Assembly: GCA_012523895.1 (NCBI GenBank)
Contig: JAAYSZ010000010.1
Span: 21,130-85,129, forward strand
Direction of reading: 5' to 3'
DNA length: 64,000 nt
Source of the DNA: Erysipelotrichaceae bacterium
Lineage (GTDB): Bacteria; Bacillota_I; Bacilli_A; Erysipelotrichales; Erysipelotrichaceae
Of this stretch, positions 36,667 to 46,239 are shown piece by piece. The notes under the pieces were generated by a model that searched no databases, was not told where the DNA came from, and saw only the letters and a program-made list of their open reading frames with translations. The position numbers and the translations under genes are program-made. The first letter of the stretch is position 1; each line of letters opens with the position of its first letter.

Positions 36667-38659
36667 ACATAAACAACAAACTTCCTATTACATTTACAAG
36701 AGTTGCCGCAATCCAAGCCACTAAACTTTGAAATAAAACACTCTTCAATGTAAATTTAGCACTATTACTTTCTTTATATAATGTACCTACTGCCGCAATA
36801 CATGGACTATATAATAATGCAAAAGTCATAAATGCATATGCTTCTACACTTGTAAATTTAGTCATTAATATTTGATTTAAAGATGTAACTGTATTTGCAC
36901 CATATACAACAGCCATACTACTAACAACACTTTCTTTTGCGATAAATCCTGTAATTAAAGAAATTACAGCTTCCCAACTTGCAAAGCCTGTTGGTATAAA
37001 TATCCATGTCATAGCTTTTCCTATTACACCAATAATACTTTCTTCAGGATTATCTATCATTTCTAAACTAAAGTTAAAATTAGTAAACAACCATAAAACA
37101 ATCGAACCTAGTAATATTACTGTTCCTGCTTTTGTTAAGAAACCTTTTGCTTTTTCCCACATATGCATCACTGTATTTCTAAGTGAAGGTAATCTATAAG
37201 GAGGAAGTTCTAATATAAATGTTGAACCACTATTTTTAAACACAAACTTCTTTAGTATTAATCCACTTATAATTATTACTATTAATCCTAATAAATACAT
37301 TGAAAATATAACTAATCCTTTATGTTTAGGAAAAAATACACTTGCAATTAAAGCATATATTGGAAGTCTTGCACTACATGACATAAATGGAGTTAATACC
37401 ATTGTCATTTTTTTATCATCTTCAGTTTCTAATACTCTAGTAGCCATTAAGGCTGGTACAGTACATCCAAGTCCCATCAACATAGGTATAAATGCCTTTC
37501 CATTTAAACCTATTTTTCTCAATAGTTGGTCCATTAAAAATGCTGCTCTTGATATATAACCACTATCTTCTAATATTGATAAAAACAAAAATAACAACAT
37601 TATTTGTGGCATAAAACTTAATATAGCACCTACTCCATTAATAATTGCTTCTATTAATGAAATAAGCCAATTAGATGTATTTAAAGATATTAATATTTCA
37701 ATTATATTTTCTGTAATTATACCTATTAAACCTTCAATTAATCCCATAAAATATTCACCTATTGGTCCAAAGGTTATTAGAAAAATAACTAATAATATTA
37801 AGAAAAACATTGGAATACCTAAATATTTATTTAATAATAATCTATCTATTTTTTCAGTTATATGTTTTATATTTTGTTCTTTTGTAACACATTGTTTAGT
37901 AATATTTTCTATCACTTCATATCTAGTATCCGCAGCTGCCATATCTATATCATTTTGTGATTTAGATTTTTTAAAGCTTTCTTGTATTACATTTAATCTA
38001 TTTAATTGTTCTTTATTTAAATTGAATTGTTTGATTAATAATTCATCATCTTCTAAAAGTTTAAAAGCATAGAATTTTTCATGAGTTGGATCATGTTTTA
38101 CTTCTTTCACTATTTTTTTAATTTGATTTAAATGTTCTTCTGTAACTTCATCATATTTAAATTCACTAGTCGATGTTTCATGTATCAAACTATGTACTAA
38201 ATCTCGTACTCCTTCACCGTTTTTAGCACTTATTCCAATTACTGGGGTGTTTAATAATTTAGTTAATTTTTTAGTATCTATATCAATATGTTTGTTTTTT
38301 AATTCATCAATCATATTTATAGCAATTACCATTGGTAAACCTAATTCTTTTAACTGTAAGCTTAGATAAAGATTTCTTTCTAAATTAGTTCCATCAACAA
38401 TATTAATTATTAAATCTGGATGTTCATTCATTATAAAATCTCTAGAAATAATTTCTTCCATACTAAAAGTAGACATGCTATAAATTCCTGGTAAGTCTAC
38501 TAATTTTATTTCATGCTCTTCATAATTAAACATACCTTCTTTTTTCTCTATGGTAACTCCTGGCCAATTACCTACATGTTGTTTTGCGCCAGTTAATAGA
38601 TTAAAAAGAGTTGTTTTCCCTGAGTTAGGATTTCCTACTAATGCTACTGTCTGTTTCAT
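36665..38659 (-). CDS. feoB: Ferrous iron transport protein B
   Basis: FeoB is the membrane Fe(II) permease with a cytosolic GTPase. The 664 residues show G1 GNPNSGKTT (8-16), G3 DLPGIYS, G4 NMID and then a helical spacer. From about residue 280 come the membrane domains with gate motifs GLGCTVPALMATRVLE and MSCSARLPIYALI. The start overlaps the feoA stop by 4 nt. This is the single Fe(II) uptake system in the window; no clear Fur box was found upstream. Confidence 0.97.
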   Translation of the reverse strand: MKQTVALVGNPNSGKTTLFNLLTGAKQHVGNWPGVTIEKKEGMFNYEEHEIKLVDLPGIYSMSTFSMEEIISRDFIMNEHPDLIINIVDGTNLERNLYLSLQLKELGLPMVIAINMIDELKNKHIDIDTKKLTKLLNTPVIGISAKNGEGVRDLVHSLIHETSTSEFKYDEVTEEHLNQIKKIVKEVKHDPTHEKFYAFKLLEDDELLIKQFNLNKEQLNRLNVIQESFKKSKSQNDIDMAAADTRYEVIENITKQCVTKEQNIKHITEKIDRLLLNKYLGIPMFFLILLVIFLITFGPIGEYFMGLIEGLIGIITENIIEILISLNTSNWLISLIEAIINGVGAILSFMPQIMLLFLFLSILEDSGYISRAAFLMDQLLRKIGLNGKAFIPMLMGLGCTVPALMATRVLETEDDKKMTMVLTPFMSCSARLPIYALIASVFFPKHKGLVIFSMYLLGLIVIIISGLILKKFVFKNSGSTFILELPPYRLPSLRNTVMHMWEKAKGFLTKAGTVILLGSIVLWLFTNFNFSLEMIDNPEESIIGVIGKAMTWIFIPTGFASWEAVISLITGFIAKESVVSSMAVVYGANTVTSLNQILMTKFTSVEAYAFMTFALLYSPCIAAVGTLYKESNSAKFTLKSVLFQSLVAWIAATLVNVIGSLLFM

Positions 38660-38880
38660 ACTTTTTCCACCTTTATCTTTTTTGCATCATCCATCCTTAA
38701 AGATAAAGAGTAACCTCTTAGTTTTATTTCAATAGGATCTCCTAATGGTGCTTTTCTTATAATCTTTAATTTTGTATTTGTAGTAATACCCATATCAATA
38801 AGTCTTTTTCTAATTTTTCTTATTCCTTCAACCGATATTACTTTTACTTCTTGATCTATTTCGCATTCAAATAATGTCAT
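38656..38880 (-). CDS. feoA: Ferrous iron transport protein A
   Basis: The 74-residue SH3-like FeoA contains VISVEGIRKIRKRLIDMGITTNTKLKIIRKAPLGDPIEIKLRGYSLSLR, typical of the family; it binds and supports FeoB at the inner membrane face. AGGAGT precedes the ATG at 38880. The upstream 70 nt is AT-rich and holds no convincing promoter or Fur site. Confidence 0.95.
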   Translation of the reverse strand: MTLFECEIDQEVKVISVEGIRKIRKRLIDMGITTNTKLKIIRKAPLGDPIEIKLRGYSLSLRMDDAKKIKVEKV

Positions 38881-38953
38881 AATTTAATACTCCTGTATCA
38901 AATATAATACAATAGTTATTAATTTTTTTCATCAAAAGTTATCTTGAGCTAAC

Positions 38954-39811
38954 TTATTTAATATCAAAATATTTATATATTGCTTGAGTTCCTAAATCTC
39001 CATAACCTTTTTCTTCTAATAATTCATATTGTTTTAATACTTTTTGTAATATTTCTAATTCTAAATTATTATTTATAGCTTCTTCATCAGCTATTTTCAT
39101 ATCTTTAATAAAATGTTTAATAAAAAATCCAGGATCATTATCTTGATTTATTATTTTTGGACCATTATTACTTAACTGCCATGAACCTGCAGCTCCACTA
39201 GCTATTGCATTTAATACCTTATTTAAATCTAATCCCATTTCTTTTGCATATTTAATAGATTCATTTACTGCAGCTATAGTTCCAGCAATCGCAATTTGAT
39301 TTGCCATCTTTGTATGTTGACCACTTCCTGCTTTTCCCATGTAATTAATATTTGTACCCATTGATTTAAATATTGGTACTAATTTATCAAATGCTTCTTT
39401 TTCTCCGCCTACCATTATTGATAGAGTTCCTTTTTGTGCACCTATATCTCCTCCAGATACTGGTGCATCTAAAACATCTATTCCTTTTTCTTTTCCTTTT
39501 TCAAATATTTCTTTCGCAAGGCTTGGGCTACTTGTAGTCATATCCACAGCTATACTTCCCTTTTTCGCATATTTAAATATTTCATCATAAACTTCTTTAA
39601 CATCATTTGGCATTCCAACAATTGTAATTATATAATCAACATCTTTTACACATTCTTCTATAGTTGAAGTAAAAACAGCTCCAATACTTGTAAGTGCTTG
39701 TGCTTTTTTAGCTGTTCTATTATATACATTAACTTGATAATTATTTTTTATTAAATTATTTATCATTGCAGAACCCATTACACCTGTTCCTATAAATCCT
39801 ATTTTTGACAT
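38954..39811 (-). CDS. Beta-hydroxyacid dehydrogenase (GlxR/GarR-like)
   Basis: The 285 residues follow the 3-hydroxyisobutyrate / tartronate semialdehyde reductase family: dinucleotide loop GFIGTGVMGSAM (4-15), substrate motif DAPVSGGDIGAQKGTL (about 116-131) and catalytic lysine in GKAGSGQHTKMANQ (about 159-172). It reduces a small 2-oxo- or semialdehyde acid with NAD(P)H; the exact substrate cannot be told. It stands alone; the unknown membrane gene upstream has a 23-nt gap and may be co-transcribed. Confidence 0.88.
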   Translation of the reverse strand: MSKIGFIGTGVMGSAMINNLIKNNYQVNVYNRTAKKAQALTSIGAVFTSTIEECVKDVDYIITIVGMPNDVKEVYDEIFKYAKKGSIAVDMTTSSPSLAKEIFEKGKEKGIDVLDAPVSGGDIGAQKGTLSIMVGGEKEAFDKLVPIFKSMGTNINYMGKAGSGQHTKMANQIAIAGTIAAVNESIKYAKEMGLDLNKVLNAIASGAAGSWQLSNNGPKIINQDNDPGFFIKHFIKDMKIADEEAINNNLELEILQKVLKQYELLEEKGYGDLGTQAIYKYFDIK

Positions 39812-39833
39812 ATTAAAACCCTCCTTATTTATA

Positions 39834-40604
39834 TTATATATTATGATTTATTGATTTTTTACTTATTAACATTCCATATATAGATATGATAACTAAAGGA
39901 AGATGTAATACTCCCATCCAATATGATTTAATGTTAAATACAAACCAAGTCAACATATTATAAAATCCAAATATTGTTCCAATAAAAGATATTATATAAA
40001 GTGTTAAAACATATGTTTTTTCTTCAAATAATAAATATGTTCCTATTATTACCGGTGTAATCATACAATATGCAAATCCTGCATCATTAATAAACATTTT
40101 TAAAGATAATGATGGAATAATTGTATTATCTACAAAATCACATGGCATTAATAATGCCAGTAACATTAAAGGTATTATCCAAATTCTTTCTTTATGGAAT
40201 GAGTCTTTTGAAAATTTAGTTTTATTTTTTAACAAATCATAAATAAGAGTGATAATTACGATAAGTTCTAATGTTACATTTCCTGTAATTATAGAAAATC
40301 CATAACTTTCTGTAAATGATGCATTTTGAAAAAAACCTACAAATAATAGAATCAAAACATAATAACCCAAGGTATATTTTTCTGAATTTTTTATATTAAA
40401 ATAAGGTATTAAAGCAGCTAAAAACAACAATAATTTTGAAATTATATTATAATCAACAAACATTTTTGTAAGAGGATTTGATAAAACTTCAACTATTAAA
40501 TTTGATGTTTGTTCTGGTGGATATCCTAAAGAAGAATATGCAGGCATTAAACTTATTAAAATTAATAATATCTTAAATCTTTTTTTAGTAATAAATTTTT
40601 CCAT
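39834..40604 (-). CDS. Hypothetical multi-pass membrane protein
   Basis: The 256 residues have seven or eight hydrophobic segments (about 10-25, 48-66, 77-92, 108-124, 146-160, 176-195, 200-218 and 230-250) and very few charged residues in between. No transporter signature was recognised. It lies 23 nt upstream of the dehydrogenase gene. An AAAGGA lies about 10 nt before the ATG. It could be an unusual transporter or an orphan integral protein. Confidence 0.6.
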   Translation of the reverse strand: MEKFITKKRFKILLILISLMPAYSSLGYPPEQTSNLIVEVLSNPLTKMFVDYNIISKLLLFLAALIPYFNIKNSEKYTLGYYVLILLFVGFFQNASFTESYGFSIITGNVTLELIVIITLIYDLLKNKTKFSKDSFHKERIWIIPLMLLALLMPCDFVDNTIIPSLSLKMFINDAGFAYCMITPVIIGTYLLFEEKTYVLTLYIISFIGTIFGFYNMLTWFVFNIKSYWMGVLHLPLVIISIYGMLISKKSINHNI

Positions 40605-40688
40605 AACTCACAATCCTTTGTTTAATTATACTATTTAAAGCTATAAATAAAGGATTTGTAAAAATTATTTAACAATAAGTAAACATTT

Positions 40689-40716
40689 AAAAATCCTGTG
40701 GCTTTATACCACAGGA
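40689..40716 (-). terminator. Terminator after the peroxiredoxin gene
   Basis: Eight-bp arms TCCTGTGG (40694-40701) and CCACAGGA (40709-40716) with a 7-nt loop; five T follow on the minus strand. Confidence 0.85.
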
Positions 40717-40733
40717 TATTATTTTTGATCTAG

Positions 40734-41432
40734 TTACTGGTCTTTTTTAAATGTTAGATACCAGTCTAGTTGATTGTAATTTTCTTTACCTTTAACTTCT
40801 TCAACACGCTCTTTAATAGCATCTGTTGTACTTGGCGGAGGAACAATAACATCTTTTCCTGGATGCCAGTTTGCAGGTAATGCTACACCATCATTATCAG
40901 CTTTTTGTAGACCAATAATAATACGTTTGATTTCATTAAAGTTTCTTCCTAAAGATGCAGGATAATACAATATTGTTCTCATAATGCCTTCAGGGTCAAC
41001 AAAGAACACAGCACGTACTGCAGCAGTATCAGATTCACCTTGTAACATTCCATACTTGTTAGCTACTTCCATCTTTACATCATCGATAACTGGGAATTTA
41101 ACTTCTGGATTATTGATTCCATTCCAAGAATAATTTTTAATCGCAGTTACCCATCCAAGATGAGCATGAACTGAGTCAATTGATAAACCAACAAGTTCAG
41201 TATTTAATGCTTTAAATTCATCATGCATACTTGCAAAAGTCATAAACTCTGTTGTACATACTGGTGTAAAATCCGCTGGATGTGAGAATAAAATTACCCA
41301 TTTACCTTTGTAATCTTCTGGGAAGTTTATCACTCCATGTGTTGTATTTGCAGTAAATTTTGGTGCTGGACGTCCTATTAAAGGAAACGTCGGTTTCACT
41401 TCTTCATGTGTATTTACATTATAATTTTCCAT
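40734..41432 (-). CDS. 1-Cys peroxiredoxin (Prx6-like)
   Basis: This thiol peroxidase reduces hydrogen peroxide and organic peroxides. The peroxidatic motif PADFTPVC places the only cysteine of the protein at residue 59, so no resolving cysteine is present. The length of 232 residues and the C-terminal segment PANWHPGKDVIVPPPSTTDAIKERVE fit the Prx6 group found in anaerobes. The ATG at 41432 follows AGGAGGT. Single-gene unit with its own promoter and terminator. Confidence 0.93.
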   Translation of the reverse strand: MENYNVNTHEEVKPTFPLIGRPAPKFTANTTHGVINFPEDYKGKWVILFSHPADFTPVCTTEFMTFASMHDEFKALNTELVGLSIDSVHAHLGWVTAIKNYSWNGINNPEVKFPVIDDVKMEVANKYGMLQGESDTAAVRAVFFVDPEGIMRTILYYPASLGRNFNEIKRIIIGLQKADNDGVALPANWHPGKDVIVPPPSTTDAIKERVEEVKGKENYNQLDWYLTFKKDQ

Positions 41433-41507
41433 TTTATACCTCCTAAATATAATATTTTTAACATGTTTTTTATTTAGTTACATGTGATTAGTCTTGTAAC
41501 TGTCTTT

Positions 41508-41537
41508 AGATTAACATAAGCTAACTTAGATGGTCAA
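41508..41537 (-). promoter_or_regulatory. Likely peroxiredoxin promoter
   Basis: On the minus strand TTGACC (41532-41537), an 18-nt spacer and TAATCT (41508-41513) preceded by TG. The leader contains a hairpin AGTTAC...GTAACT. The rest of this 270-nt gap belongs to the yhfZ promoter. Confidence 0.4.
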
Positions 41538-41623
41538 TTGATATGCTCAGGCGTTCTATTTATTATGTAAATTATTAAATGTTTTAAACATCCAATTTAA
41601 ACTCATATAATAACTTTTGTACA

Positions 41624-41652
41624 TTGCTATAAATACTTAAATATGGTATACT
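41624..41652 (+). promoter_or_regulatory. Promoter of the cluster A operon
   Basis: TTGCTA (41624-41629), a 17-nt spacer and TATACT (41647-41652) with the extended -10 TGG. Start near 41659, just before the operator-like repeat. Confidence 0.65.
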
Positions 41653-41663
41653 TTATTTAACTT

Positions 41664-41687
41664 AAATATACAGAAAACTGTATATTT
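41664..41687. promoter_or_regulatory. Perfect inverted repeat, probable YhfZ operator
   Basis: Ten-bp arms AAATATACAG (41664-41673) and CTGTATATTT (41678-41687) around AAAA, immediately downstream of the predicted transcript start and 15 nt before the regulator gene. Position and symmetry fit autorepression by a dimeric GntR-type protein. Confidence 0.7.
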
Positions 41688-41702
41688 ATAAAAGGGGTAT
41701 TT

Positions 41703-42620
41703 ATGAGTACAAATGCTTTGTATAAATATGGTATTATCCAACAAAAAATTGCAAATTATTTATGTGGAATGAATGTTGGAGACAAGCTTGAAACCTTTGA
41801 AAAATTGTCAAAGCATTTTAACGTTGGACGTGGAACAATTCAAACTGCAATAAAAGAATTAGTTTCTATAAAAGCATTAAAATATAATAACGCAGGAAGA
41901 AACGGTAGGATAATAAGTTATTTAAACTATGAAAAATTAATAGAAATAGCTGGAGAAACTTTTATTATTGGAGTAATGCCTTTACCTTACTCTAAACGCT
42001 ATGAAGGTCTTGCTACGGGTATATTTAAAACATTAAATAACTCTATTGGAAATTGTAATCTAGCTTTTATGTCAGGTAGTAGAAATAGACTAAAAGCACT
42101 ATTAAGTGGTAGATATGATTTTATCGTTGTTTCAAAACAAACTGCAAATCTCTTTCTTAAAGAAAATTTACAAATTGTTGAAGCTAAACAACTTTACAAC
42201 CATTCTTTTATTAAAGGACATGTTTTAGCAAGTCATATCGATATTAATTCAATAGATGAAATAAAACGTATAGGTGTTGATTTTTCTTCAGATGATCAAA
42301 CAACATTAACAAACATTACTTTTAAAGATTATGATGTTGAATTAGTTCCTATACGTTATTCAAACTTAACAGATTCAATAGCTTCAAAAAAAATTGATGG
42401 AGCAATTTGGAGTGCGGATAACTTTTCAATTTATAATGATAAAATAAAAATTTTAGAAACTATCTCTCCTACATCCTCAATGAATGAAACTATCGCTAGT
42501 ATACTTTGTCTACAAAGTAATCAAGCTACAATTAAATTTCTAAATATGTATTTAGATGAAAATACTATTAAATCTATACAAAACCAAGTAATTGAAGGCA
42601 GTATCACAGCCAATTATTAA
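41703..42620 (+). CDS. yhfZ: GntR-type regulator, YhfZ family
   Basis: The 305 residues have an N-terminal winged helix (LETFEKLSKHFNVGRGTIQTAIKELVSIKALKYNNAGRNGRIISYL, about 29-74) and a periplasmic-binding-like sensor domain starting GVMPLPYSKRYEGLATGIF, nearly the motif of E. coli YhfZ. The family regulates carbohydrate operons; ligand unknown. It leads the cluster A operon (IIB, IIC, IID, amidohydrolase, BtpA). The ATG follows AAAAGGGG. A perfect inverted repeat in its leader suggests autoregulation. Confidence 0.88.
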   Translation: MSTNALYKYGIIQQKIANYLCGMNVGDKLETFEKLSKHFNVGRGTIQTAIKELVSIKALKYNNAGRNGRIISYLNYEKLIEIAGETFIIGVMPLPYSKRYEGLATGIFKTLNNSIGNCNLAFMSGSRNRLKALLSGRYDFIVVSKQTANLFLKENLQIVEAKQLYNHSFIKGHVLASHIDINSIDEIKRIGVDFSSDDQTTLTNITFKDYDVELVPIRYSNLTDSIASKKIDGAIWSADNFSIYNDKIKILETISPTSSMNETIASILCLQSNQATIKFLNMYLDENTIKSIQNQVIEGSITANY

Positions 42621-42657
42621 TGGTTGATTTTATAAACATAATAGAAAGGAGCTGAAG

Positions 42658-43131
42658 ATGAGAGATATTGTTTATATTCGCCTAGATGATCGACTTGTAC
42701 ATGGTCAGATTGTTGCTGTTTGGTTAAATGACATGAAATGTGATGTGCTTTGTGTGATTGATGACAAAGCAGCTACAAATTCACTTCAACAAATGTTGTT
42801 AAGAATGGCAGTACCAAAATCAACAAATTTTGAATTGCTGACTGTAGAAGATGGAGCTAATTATTTACTAGAAGAAAGTGATGAAAAGATTTTTCTTATT
42901 GTAGGAGAAATTGAAACTATTACTAGATTAGTAGATTTAGGAGTTCCTATTAAAGAAGTTAATCTAGGAAACCTCGGTAACCGTAGCGATAGAAAACAAT
43001 ATACAAAAGCTATATGGTTATCTGATACTGAAAAACAAGAAATTGAAAAATTGGTAGCTAGAGACATTGAAGTAAATGTTCATTTAGTACCAAACGAAAA
43101 AAAATTTAGTGCATTAGAAGCACTTAAGTAG
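42658..43131 (+). CDS. PTS mannose-family IIB, cluster A
   Basis: The 157 residues start RDIVYIRLDDRLVHGQIVAVW, with the phosphorylated His15 in RLVHGQ, and contain VNLGNLGNRSDRK near residue 100. It phosphorylates the incoming sugar. AAAGGAGC precedes the ATG. No IIA gene is present in this cluster, so phosphate must come from a IIA encoded elsewhere, for example at 49534 or 13210. Confidence 0.95.
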   Translation: MRDIVYIRLDDRLVHGQIVAVWLNDMKCDVLCVIDDKAATNSLQQMLLRMAVPKSTNFELLTVEDGANYLLEESDEKIFLIVGEIETITRLVDLGVPIKEVNLGNLGNRSDRKQYTKAIWLSDTEKQEIEKLVARDIEVNVHLVPNEKKFSALEALK

Positions 43132-43146
43132 AAAGGAGATAGTTTA

Positions 43147-43890
43147 ATGAATAATTTTGTAACAGCCTTATTAGTCGGTTTATGGGTGACATGGGCAATA
43201 ATCGATGAACAGACACTACAGTTACAAACTACTCGTCCTATAATTACTGGACCCGTTGTTGGCTTAATTTGCGGAGACTTACAAACTGGTTTAATAGTAG
43301 GTGCAACAGTTGAATTAATGTTCTTAGCAACAATATTTGTTGGTACTGCAGTACCACCAGATCCAACACTATCATCTGCAATAGCAACTGCATTAGCTAT
43401 ATATTCAGGTAGAGGTGTTGATATCGCTGTTGCGACAGCTCTTCCTGTAGCATTAATTGGTCAAGTTGTGACTACACTTCAATACTCTGTTGTAAACGTT
43501 GCTTTTCTCCATTTAGCTGATCGTAAAGCAGAAAATGGTGACACAAAAGGATTAGTTCGCACAGCTTGGTATCCACTTATTGTTAACTTAATATTTTATG
43601 GTTTACCAACATTTTTAGCAGTTTATTATGGAGCACAATATGTAACAAATATTATTGATGCAATTCCTGAAAAAATAATCACTGGACTTGCTGTTGGTGG
43701 AGGTATGATTGGTTCAGTCGGATTTGCCTTACTACTAACTACAATTAAGTCAAAAAATCTATGGCCATTTTTCCTAGTAGGACTTATCAGTGCAACCTAC
43801 TTAAAGATAAATAATATTGGTATAGGTTTAATTGCTGTAATGTGTGTTGCTTTGTATTTGGAAATCACAAAGAAAAGAGGTGCTAAATAA
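43147..43890 (+). CDS. PTS mannose-family IIC, cluster A
   Basis: The 247-residue membrane subunit shows the IIC signatures TRPIITGPVVGLICGDLQTGLIVGATVELMFLATIFVGTAVPPDPTLSSAIATAL and about seven helices. It forms the sugar-selective channel with IID, whose gene starts at the base where this one ends. No acidic C-terminal tail, unlike the IIC of the mannonate cluster. Confidence 0.95.
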   Translation: MNNFVTALLVGLWVTWAIIDEQTLQLQTTRPIITGPVVGLICGDLQTGLIVGATVELMFLATIFVGTAVPPDPTLSSAIATALAIYSGRGVDIAVATALPVALIGQVVTTLQYSVVNVAFLHLADRKAENGDTKGLVRTAWYPLIVNLIFYGLPTFLAVYYGAQYVTNIIDAIPEKIITGLAVGGGMIGSVGFALLLTTIKSKNLWPFFLVGLISATYLKINNIGIGLIAVMCVALYLEITKKRGAK

Positions 43891-44702
43891 TGTCAAGAAA
43901 TGAAAGACTAAACAAAAGTGATCTTGCTAAAGTCTATCGTAGACAATTTTTAATCCGAGCAGGCTTGAATTTCGAACGTCAGCAATGCGTTGGATTTACT
44001 GCAGCTTTAACACCCCTAATCGATAAATATTATACGGATAAAGAAGAAAAAAGACAAGTGATGTTACGTCATATGAACCTTTTCTTATCTCAACCTATGG
44101 TTGCTTCTCTTCCTATTGGTGTAGCTTTAGCTATGGAAGAGCGTATCGCTTTAGAAAATGACATTGATCCTGAAGCAGTAAACTCAGTTAAAACTGCTTT
44201 AATGGGACCTTTAGCAGCTCTTGGAGATAGTTTAATAAACGGTACTTTACGTCCTTTAGTTGCTGGTATTGCCATTACAATGGCTCAACAAAATAATATA
44301 CTAGGACCAATTCTATTCTTAATAGTAATGTCTTTTACTACACTTTTTGTTCGTTATATTGGTATTTATAAAGGATATGAAAAAGGAGTTGAAGTTGTAG
44401 AAGACATTCATAAATCTGGTCTTATTGAAAAATTAACTGATATAGCATCAATTGCTGCATATGTTATAGTTGGAGGTTTTATTCCTGGAGTTGTTTCTAT
44501 GGTGCTAAACATTAGTTTTACTACTGGTGATAATGTTCTTAGTATTCAAGAACAGTTAGATGGCTTAATGCCTGGGCTTTTACCGGTAATATTAACGCTT
44601 GTTATGTACAACTTAATTTCAAAGAGAAAAGTTAGTACTATAGCGTTAATGTTTGGATTAATGATTCTAGGTATTGTTGGCGTTTATTTAGGAATATTCT
44701 AG
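43890..44702 (+). CDS. PTS mannose-family IID, cluster A
   Basis: The 270 residues begin SDLAKVYRRQFLIRAGLNFERQQCVGFTAALTPLIDKYYTD, a IID N-terminus, and contain KTALMGPLAALGDSLINGTLRPLVAGIAI. C-terminal helices follow (about 145-270). One-base overlap with IIC indicates coupled translation. Confidence 0.95.
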   Translation: MSRNERLNKSDLAKVYRRQFLIRAGLNFERQQCVGFTAALTPLIDKYYTDKEEKRQVMLRHMNLFLSQPMVASLPIGVALAMEERIALENDIDPEAVNSVKTALMGPLAALGDSLINGTLRPLVAGIAITMAQQNNILGPILFLIVMSFTTLFVRYIGIYKGYEKGVEVVEDIHKSGLIEKLTDIASIAAYVIVGGFIPGVVSMVLNISFTTGDNVLSIQEQLDGLMPGLLPVILTLVMYNLISKRKVSTIALMFGLMILGIVGVYLGIF

Positions 44703-44712
44703 GAGGTAAGCT

Positions 44713-45447
44713 ATGATTTTAGATTATCATGTACATTTAGGAAAAAGTAGCTCTGGCTCAAACTATACAGTTGATGATTTAGTGAATACAATGGATAAAT
44801 TCAATGTAGAAAAATCAGGTTTATCAATATTAAATGGTGTTGATACTCGTGTTCTTAATGACCAAGTATATGAAGCTTATTTAAAGTATCCTGATCGCAT
44901 TGTTCCATTTGCTTACATTAATCCTAGAGAGCCATGGGCAATTGAAGAAGTCCATAGAACACTAGGAGAACTTAAATTTAAAGGTGTGAAAATGCATTCT
45001 TGGAAATGTGGTTATACACCAGACAATAATTTAAGTTTAGATAAAGTGATTAATGCCATTGAGCCATACAATGTTTCATTGTTAACTCATACAGGCACTG
45101 CACCACTTTCATTACCACAATCATGGGCAGAAGTTGCAAAACGTCATCCAAATCAATTGTTTGTTTTTGCACATATTGGATATCTAGACTATGGTTATTC
45201 ATGTGTTCATGTAGTTAAGGATTTACCAAATGTAATGGTGGATACTGCAGGACAAGTTGAAGTTCAAGTACTAGAACTAGCTTTTAAAGAATTAGGTGCA
45301 GATCGTATATTATTCTCTACAGATTGGCCATATAAATATCATGGCTCTGAAATATCAAAATTTGAAATACTTGATTTAACTGAAGAAGAAAAAAGGAAGG
45401 TTTTCTATGAAAATTGCAAAAAATTATTCGATATGGGAATTAAATAA
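44713..45447 (+). CDS. Amidohydrolase-like TIM-barrel protein, cluster A
   Basis: The 244 residues have the metal-binding start DYHVHLG (HxH at residues 6-8), a histidine in LLTHTGTAP (about 119-127), FAHIGY (about 155-160) and the barrel-end aspartate in FSTDWPYKY (about 199-207). This is the pattern of the amidohydrolase 2 (PF04909-type) superfamily: lactonases, decarboxylases and hydratases. Between PTS IID and BtpA it likely acts on the phosphorylated sugar. Two homologues occur in cluster C. The BtpA gene starts inside its last 14 codons. Confidence 0.85.
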   Translation: MILDYHVHLGKSSSGSNYTVDDLVNTMDKFNVEKSGLSILNGVDTRVLNDQVYEAYLKYPDRIVPFAYINPREPWAIEEVHRTLGELKFKGVKMHSWKCGYTPDNNLSLDKVINAIEPYNVSLLTHTGTAPLSLPQSWAEVAKRHPNQLFVFAHIGYLDYGYSCVHVVKDLPNVMVDTAGQVEVQVLELAFKELGADRILFSTDWPYKYHGSEISKFEILDLTEEEKRKVFYENCKKLFDMGIK

Positions 45448-46198
45448 GCCATTTAATATTGGTATGGTTCATCTCAAACCATTGCCTGGCTCCCCCAATT
45501 ACTCTCTTAGTATAGAAGAAATATATGAAGCTGCTAAATATGACCTTTTACAACTTATTGAAGGAAATGCAAATGCAGCTATAGTTGAAAACATGTTTGA
45601 TTCACCCTATACCAATAAAATCAATCTTGAAACTTTCACTGCGTATACACATATCTTTACAAGATTAAAAGAAATTAGTTCAATTCCTCTTGGAGTAAAT
45701 ATACATTCATGTGATAAAGATCAAGAAATGATTATAGCAACAATTTGTGGTGCTGATTTCATTAGAGCAGAAAGTTTTGTTGAAAGTAGGTATACTTCTT
45801 TTGGGATTATGAATGCAAATGCTCATTTATTAATGAGAACAAAACGTTATTTAAATAGTAATGTTAAAGTTTTTGCGGACATAAATGCCAAACACTCTTT
45901 TCCTATAAGTTCAATACCAATAGAAGTAGCTATTAAAGACGCTATTAATGCTAAAGCTGATGGTATTATTCTTACTGGTTTAGAAACTGGAAATCCACCT
46001 ACTATTGAAGATGCAAAAATGTTTAAACAAATTTGTAAAAACACTCCGTTAATTATTGGCTCTGGAATCAACCAAGATAATATTGATGATTTTCTAAAAG
46101 TTGTTGATGGTGTTATTGTTGGATCAAGCATAAAAGAAAATGGCATTGTTGAAAACCCTGTAGATTTAAAGCGTACTAAAGCATTATTTGATAGATAA
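45407..46198 (+). CDS. BtpA/SgcQ-family protein, cluster A
   Basis: The 263 residues match the BtpA TIM-barrel family: NIGMVHLKPLPGSPNYSLSIEEIYEAAKYD (about 17-46), VENMFDSPY, VNIHSCDKDQEMIIA, FIRAESFVESRY, VFADINAKHSFP and a phosphate-binding-like end IIGSGINQDNIDDFL...GVIVGSSIK. Its E. coli homologue SgcQ is also encoded in a PTS operon. The reaction is unproven. It overlaps the amidohydrolase gene by 41 nt; AAGGAAGG sits before the ATG at 45407. Last gene of the operon. Confidence 0.88.
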   Translation: MKIAKNYSIWELNKPFNIGMVHLKPLPGSPNYSLSIEEIYEAAKYDLLQLIEGNANAAIVENMFDSPYTNKINLETFTAYTHIFTRLKEISSIPLGVNIHSCDKDQEMIIATICGADFIRAESFVESRYTSFGIMNANAHLLMRTKRYLNSNVKVFADINAKHSFPISSIPIEVAIKDAINAKADGIILTGLETGNPPTIEDAKMFKQICKNTPLIIGSGINQDNIDDFLKVVDGVIVGSSIKENGIVENPVDLKRTKALFDR

Positions 46199-46239
46199 AC
46201 TTAATAAATTTCTACTTTTCAGTTTTAATCAATATATTT

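Noticed and set aside
38880..38950. Fur box upstream of feoA
   Set aside because: The 70-nt gap is AT-rich, but no match to the GATAAT repeat pattern was good enough to report.
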